A stretch of DNA of 64,000 nt. Source: Mariluticola halotolerans (GTDB taxonomy: Bacteria; Pseudomonadota; Alphaproteobacteria; Rhizobiales; Devosiaceae). A program made the translations under genes and the position numbers. Where the stretch lies: assembly GCF_021611515.1 (NCBI RefSeq), contig NZ_CP090960.1, positions 1,240,001 through 1,304,000 on the forward strand, written 5' to 3'. Under the pieces are notes generated by a model, which was not told the DNA's origin, made no database searches, and saw only the letters and a program-made list of their open reading frames with translations. Positions 60,338-64,000 of the stretch are shown piece by piece. Numbering within the stretch: the stretch's first letter is position 1; every line of letters begins with the position of its first letter.

Positions 60338-61393
60338 CTAGCCCAGACCGAGCATTTTACGGTTTGCCGCCTTGTCGCTGCCGCCATCGGCGAAATCATC
60401 GAAGGCTTTTTCTGTCACGCGGATGATGTGATCAGCAATGAACTGTGCCCCTTCACGCGCGCCGTCTTCTGGGTGCTTCAGGCAGCATTCCCATTCCAGT
60501 ACGGCCCAGCCATCGAAATCATTGGCGGCCATTTTGGAGAAAATGCCGGCGAAATCAACCTGACCATCGCCAAGCGAGCGGAAGCGCCCGGCGCGGTCTA
60601 CCCAGGACTGGAAGCCGCCATAAACGCCCTGCCGCCCTGTGGGATTGAACTCGGCATCCTTGACGTGGAACATTTTGATCCGGTCTTTGTAGATGTCGAT
60701 AAAGTCAAGATAATCAAGGCATTGCAGCACGAAGTGGCTGGGATCATAGAGGATGTTGGCACGGGTGTGATTATTGACGCGCTCGAGGAACATCTCATAG
60801 CTGACCCCGTCATGCAGGTCTTCGCCGGGGTGAATTTCGTAGCAGACATCGATGCCCAGTTCGTCGAACTGGTTGAGAATCGGCGTCCAGCGACGGGCCA
60901 GTTCATCAAAAGCTTCTTCAACCAGGCCTGCGGGGCGCTGGGGCCAGGGATAGATATAGGGCCAGGCAAGCGCGCCGGAGAAGGTGGCGTGCTCGGTGAT
61001 ACCGAGATGTTTTGAGGCCTTGCCCGCCTTGAGCACCTGATCCACGGCCCAGGCCTGACGGGCCTTGGGATTATTGCGCACTTCGGGCGCTGCAAAGCCA
61101 TCGAAAGCAATGTCATAGGCAGGATGTACGGCGACGAGCTGACCCTGCAAATGGGTCGACAATTCGGTGATCTCAATGCCGTGGCTTTTGGCGGTGCCGG
61201 CGAGTTCGTCGCAATAATCTTTGGAGGATGCGGCCTTATCCAGATCAATCAGGCGCGCGTCCCATGTGGGAATTTGTACGCCCTTGTAGCCAAGGCCTGC
61301 GGCCCATTTGCAAATGGCGTCGAACGAATTGAAGGGTGCCTCGTCTCCGGCAAATTGCGCAAGGAACAGTGCCGGACCTTTGATCGTCTTCAT
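60338..61393 (-). CDS. Sugar phosphate isomerase/epimerase-type TIM barrel
   Basis: A 351-residue AP_endonuc_2 (xylose isomerase-like) protein: ITELSTHLQGQ, ITEHATFSGALAWPYIYPW, CYEIHPGEDLHDG, LYDPSHFVLQ and MFHVKDAEFNPTG supply the expected metal-site Glu, His and Asp. It lies between the two oxidoreductase genes of the right-hand sugar cluster. Product unknown. Confidence 0.85.
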   Translation of the reverse strand: MKTIKGPALFLAQFAGDEAPFNSFDAICKWAAGLGYKGVQIPTWDARLIDLDKAASSKDYCDELAGTAKSHGIEITELSTHLQGQLVAVHPAYDIAFDGFAAPEVRNNPKARQAWAVDQVLKAGKASKHLGITEHATFSGALAWPYIYPWPQRPAGLVEEAFDELARRWTPILNQFDELGIDVCYEIHPGEDLHDGVSYEMFLERVNNHTRANILYDPSHFVLQCLDYLDFIDIYKDRIKMFHVKDAEFNPTGRQGVYGGFQSWVDRAGRFRSLGDGQVDFAGIFSKMAANDFDGWAVLEWECCLKHPEDGAREGAQFIADHIIRVTEKAFDDFADGGSDKAANRKMLGLG

Positions 61394-61451
61394 TTTCTAG
61401 TCTCCCAAGCGCCCTGTTTGACGAATGCATGCCCGCCAGCGCCTTGTTTTT

Positions 61452-61489
61452 TTGTTCGGGGATTGCGGGCCGAACAACCGCCCCGCAAT
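61452..61489. other. Overlapping alternative hairpins between cluster genes
   Basis: TTGTTCGG/CCGAACAA (61452-61477) and ATTGCGGG/CCCGCAAT (61462-61489) share bases, so only one can form at a time. They lie in the 114-base gap between two sugar-cluster genes. Either chance GC-rich pairing or an RNA switch-like element. Confidence 0.35.
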
Positions 61490-61507
61490 ATCGTGTTATT
61501 GTATCCG

Positions 61508-62650
61508 TTACTTCATCAAGGCCCGTGCCGCTGCCGGATCAAGCGCTGCGGGACGTTCGCAAGTGGTGGTGAGGGTCATCACCTGCCCGGTTTCACCGGC
61601 CTTGAGCAAAGACGTCATCACATCAACCGCATGCAAAGCAACATCGAGCCCGCACCGCGCCGGGCGGCCGGCATCAACTGCGGCGATCATGTCCGCCAAA
61701 CCTGCCGTGCGATAATTGGCACGGGGAACGTCCTTGTCCAGATCCTGATTGGCGACGCCAAAAGGATGATCCCAGGGGGTGACCTTTTGCTTGGTGCCAG
61801 CAATATCGGTGATGGTCAGGTCGCCGCCGAAGAAGTTCGGATCGGGTACATAGATGCTGCCCTCGGTGCCGTATAGTTCGATATTGTTATGGCCATGGCT
61901 GGCCACGTCCCAGCTGGTGCCGATGGTGACAATCGCACCATTGTGGAACTCCAGCACACCGTGAATGGTGGTGGGCGTGCCCACCTTGATCATGGTGCCC
62001 TTGAGGGGCGAATCCGGGGTGGTGATTTCACGCTCGGCGCGGGCCATGTTGGTAAAGGCCGTGACACGTTTTACCGGACCGATCAGGTGGATCAGATCGG
62101 TGACATAGTATGGACCAATATCGAGAATTGGGCCGGCGCCAACCTGAAAGAAGAAATCCGGGTTGGGATGCCAATGCTCCATGCCTCGGCTCATGACGTG
62201 GGTGGTGCCGGACATGATGGTGCCCAGCTTGCCGCTGTCGATGATATCCCGCGCCTGCTGATGCGCGCCGCCAAGGAAGGTGTCGGGCGCGCTGCCCACG
62301 GCGACGTTGTTCGTCTCCGCTGCCTTTTTCAGCGCTTCACCCTCTTCAAGGCTGAGCACGAAAGGCTTTTCGGAATAGGAGTGTTTGCCCGCCGAGACGA
62401 TATCCATCGAGACCTGATAATGGGCTGCGGGAACCGTGAGATTGACGATAACATCAATCTCCGAGTTCTTGAGCAGCTCGTCAGGCGTTTGGGCGGCGAC
62501 ATTAAATTCGTCGGCGCGCTTTTGGGCAGCGGCCGGCATAATATCGGCCACCGCACGCACCTCGAGCCCTTTGAACAGAGGCGCGAGACGCAGATAGGCC
62601 GCGGAGATATTGCCGGCACCAAGGATGCCGACACCATAGGTTTTACTCAT
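61508..62650 (-). CDS. Gfo/Idh/MocA-family oxidoreductase (second copy type)
   Basis: A 380-residue protein: YGVGILGAGNISAAYL, VPAAHYQVS, YSEKPFVLSLEEG and DIGPYYVTDLIHL. It differs clearly from the 59082 protein. It starts two bases after the stop of the TIM-barrel gene upstream, so they are coupled. Similar to ThuB-like or glucose/sugar oxidoreductases in rhizobia; not assigned. Confidence 0.85.
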   Translation of the reverse strand: MSKTYGVGILGAGNISAAYLRLAPLFKGLEVRAVADIMPAAAQKRADEFNVAAQTPDELLKNSEIDVIVNLTVPAAHYQVSMDIVSAGKHSYSEKPFVLSLEEGEALKKAAETNNVAVGSAPDTFLGGAHQQARDIIDSGKLGTIMSGTTHVMSRGMEHWHPNPDFFFQVGAGPILDIGPYYVTDLIHLIGPVKRVTAFTNMARAEREITTPDSPLKGTMIKVGTPTTIHGVLEFHNGAIVTIGTSWDVASHGHNNIELYGTEGSIYVPDPNFFGGDLTITDIAGTKQKVTPWDHPFGVANQDLDKDVPRANYRTAGLADMIAAVDAGRPARCGLDVALHAVDVMTSLLKAGETGQVMTLTTTCERPAALDPAAARALMK

Positions 62651-62652
62651 AT

Positions 62653-63402
62653 TCAGGCTCCGAGCTTTTTGAGCGCGTCAATCGACCGGCTGGCAAAACG
62701 GCTGACATCCGAGGGATTGTCATGCTCCATGACGAAATACTGGCATTTCGTTTTGGCGCGGACGCCATCGAGAATGGCCTGCCAGTCCATGGTGCCATGG
62801 CCAACGTCTGCCCAACCGTCTTCATCAACGCATTCGCCTGCCGGCGCGATATCCTTGACGTGAATGGCGGGAACACGATCGGCGTAACGATCGATCCATG
62901 TCAGCGGATCGTGCCCGCCCTTTACGACCCATGCCACATCGCATTCCCACTGAATGTCGCTGGCGGTGTCGAGCAGGATCTCCATGGGGAGCTTGCCGGA
63001 CGCTGTCGGTTTGAACTCGAAATCGTGGTTATGCCAGCCGAAGCCGAAGCCAGCCTTTTTGTAGGTCTCGCCGAGGGTGGCCAGTTTTTCGGCCAGCTTG
63101 ACCCAGTCGGCCTCGTCCTGGCTGCGCTGTTCGGGGGGAATGGCCGGGCAGAACAGGGTTTTGATGCCAAGGATTTCGGCGGTTTTCATGGCGGTCGCGG
63201 TGTCCTCAAGCATATCGAGCCCGAAATGACCGGTGGGCATGCTCAGGCCATTCGCTTTCAAGGCGTTGGCGAGGCTGGCGGCGTCAGCATAGAGGCCGCC
63301 AAAGCCTTCAACCTGATTGTATCCCAACCGCGCAAGATTGGAGAGTGTGTCGGTCAGCGGCGGAAAATTGCGCGCGCTATAAAGTTGGAACGAGATGTCC
63401 AT
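62653..63402 (-). CDS. Sugar phosphate isomerase/epimerase-type TIM barrel (shorter)
   Basis: A 249-residue AP_endonuc_2 protein with GHFGLDMLED, FGWHNHDFEF, ECDVAWVVKGGHDP, IHVKDIAP and the WADVGHGTMDW end. It resembles IolE/hydroxypyruvate isomerase-like proteins. Coupled to the downstream oxidoreductase gene (two-base gap) and preceded by the partial ABC ATPase gene. Confidence 0.87.
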   Translation of the reverse strand: MDISFQLYSARNFPPLTDTLSNLARLGYNQVEGFGGLYADAASLANALKANGLSMPTGHFGLDMLEDTATAMKTAEILGIKTLFCPAIPPEQRSQDEADWVKLAEKLATLGETYKKAGFGFGWHNHDFEFKPTASGKLPMEILLDTASDIQWECDVAWVVKGGHDPLTWIDRYADRVPAIHVKDIAPAGECVDEDGWADVGHGTMDWQAILDGVRAKTKCQYFVMEHDNPSDVSRFASRSIDALKKLGA

Positions 63403-63480
63403 TGTTCTCAGCCTTGTTTGGTGCCCTGCGGCACATATTCAATTCAGGGGGAATGCCCCTCACTCTTTGGACGGCGGCCG

Positions 63481-64000
63481 CTAGATGCGGTCGCCGGTCG
63501 TCTCGTCAAAAATCGATCCGCGGCCGGGATCAAAGCCGATCTTGATTTTCTGACCCGGCTTGAGATCAACCTCTGAATCGCAACGGAAGGTGACCGCCGT
63601 GCCGCCAATGCGTGTCCAGGCCAGGGTATCGGAACCAGTGGGCTCGACAATTTCGACCTCGACATCAAGGGTCACCGGCATGGCAGTGGCAGCCTCCTCG
63701 ATGAACACATGCTCGGGACGGACACCGAGCACGACACGCTGACCAGCACCTTCTGTCTTTTTCTCGAATTTGTAACCGTCGACAGCAATCGTATCGCCGC
63801 CGGTAACCACAACGGGGCTGCTGCCCCCTTCGAGCGTGCCGTGGAGGAAGTTCATCGACGGAGAGCCGATGAAGCCTGCCACATAGAGATTGACCGGCTT
63901 GTTGTAGATCATGTGCGGTGTATCAAGCTGCTGGATGATACCGCCCTTCATGATCGCGATCCGGTCTGCCAGGGTCATGGCTTCCACCTGATCATGGGTC
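63481..64000 (-). CDS. Carbohydrate ABC transporter ATPase, UgpC-like (partial, C-terminal 172 residues)
   Basis: The C-terminal part of a CUT1 ATPase: TLADRIAIMKGGIIQQLDTPHMIYNKP is followed by the regulatory domain (GFIGSPSMNF, LGVRPEHVF, PTGSDTLAW). The N-terminal half with Walker A lies beyond the right edge. It closes the sugar cluster on this side. Confidence 0.9.
   Translation of the reverse strand, partial: THDQVEAMTLADRIAIMKGGIIQQLDTPHMIYNKPVNLYVAGFIGSPSMNFLHGTLEGGSSPVVVTGGDTIAVDGYKFEKKTEGAGQRVVLGVRPEHVFIEEAATAMPVTLDVEVEIVEPTGSDTLAWTRIGGTAVTFRCDSEVDLKPGQKIKIGFDPGRGSIFDETTGDRI

Overview
The window looks like a chromosomal piece of a GC-rich alphaproteobacterium, most likely Hyphomicrobiales (Rhizobiales) and possibly near Devosia or Pelagibacterium. 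The reasons are an aapJQMP amino-acid transporter, fused CysN/CysC, a LacI regulator beside pckA in the manner of PckR, an NDUFS4-type complex I accessory protein, many carbohydrate ABC transporters and dispersed short GC-rich palindromes. The genus is inference; no rRNA or marker gene is present. There is no insertion sequence, integrase, prophage or CRISPR array.

Layout. 1-5.2 kb: a cut-off xylF gene, a divergent ROK (XylR-type) repressor, and a di-haem peroxidase-like protein plus a CRTAC1/ASPIC protein coupled to the repressor by 4-base overlaps. 5.3-16 kb: an amino-sugar locus. A leftward operon runs murQ - binding protein - two permeases - Gfo/Idh/MocA oxidoreductase - ATPase - SIS deaminase - nagA. 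A BadF-type kinase and a GntR/HutC regulator face it, and phased TGGTA repeats lie at the promoters. 16-26 kb: two AT-richer defence-type loci, a reverse transcriptase of the Abi/UG type next to a DUF4238 gene, and an OLD nuclease plus UvrD helicase pair (Gabija-like). Between them lie a WYL regulator, an epoxide hydrolase and a transglutaminase. 26-31 kb: gluconeogenesis (fbp, class II fba, pckA) with a PckR-like LacI regulator, two palindromic operators and a structured pckA leader. 31-44 kb: acs, a five-gene Liv-type ABC transporter, an ScfR-type regulator, a REC-only response regulator, a small membrane protein and a histidine kinase fused to a solute:sodium symporter domain. 44-50 kb: sulfate assimilation and cysteine genes (cysNC, cysD, cysK, alaX, sseA) between two inverted repeat mosaics. 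50.7-56.3 kb: an orphan AapJ paralogue and aapPMQJ. 56.5-59 kb: metC, a PAP2 phosphatase, tRNA-Pro(TGG) and the NDUFS4-like gene. 59-64 kb: two Gfo/Idh/MocA dehydrogenases alternating with two sugar isomerase-type TIM barrels, then a cut-off sugar ABC ATPase.

How the parts fit. The 26-44 kb block reads as a growth-on-acetate unit: acetate activation, PEP formation, gluconeogenesis, a short-chain acyl-CoA type regulator and a transporter-like sensor kinase. The most unusual item there is the ScfR-type regulator. Between its HTH and C-terminal half it carries a segment that aligns without gaps with the phospho-acceptor (DHp) helices of the sensor kinase encoded 2.7 kb downstream. Together with the output-less receiver protein this suggests a phosphorelay or docking route straight to a transcription factor.
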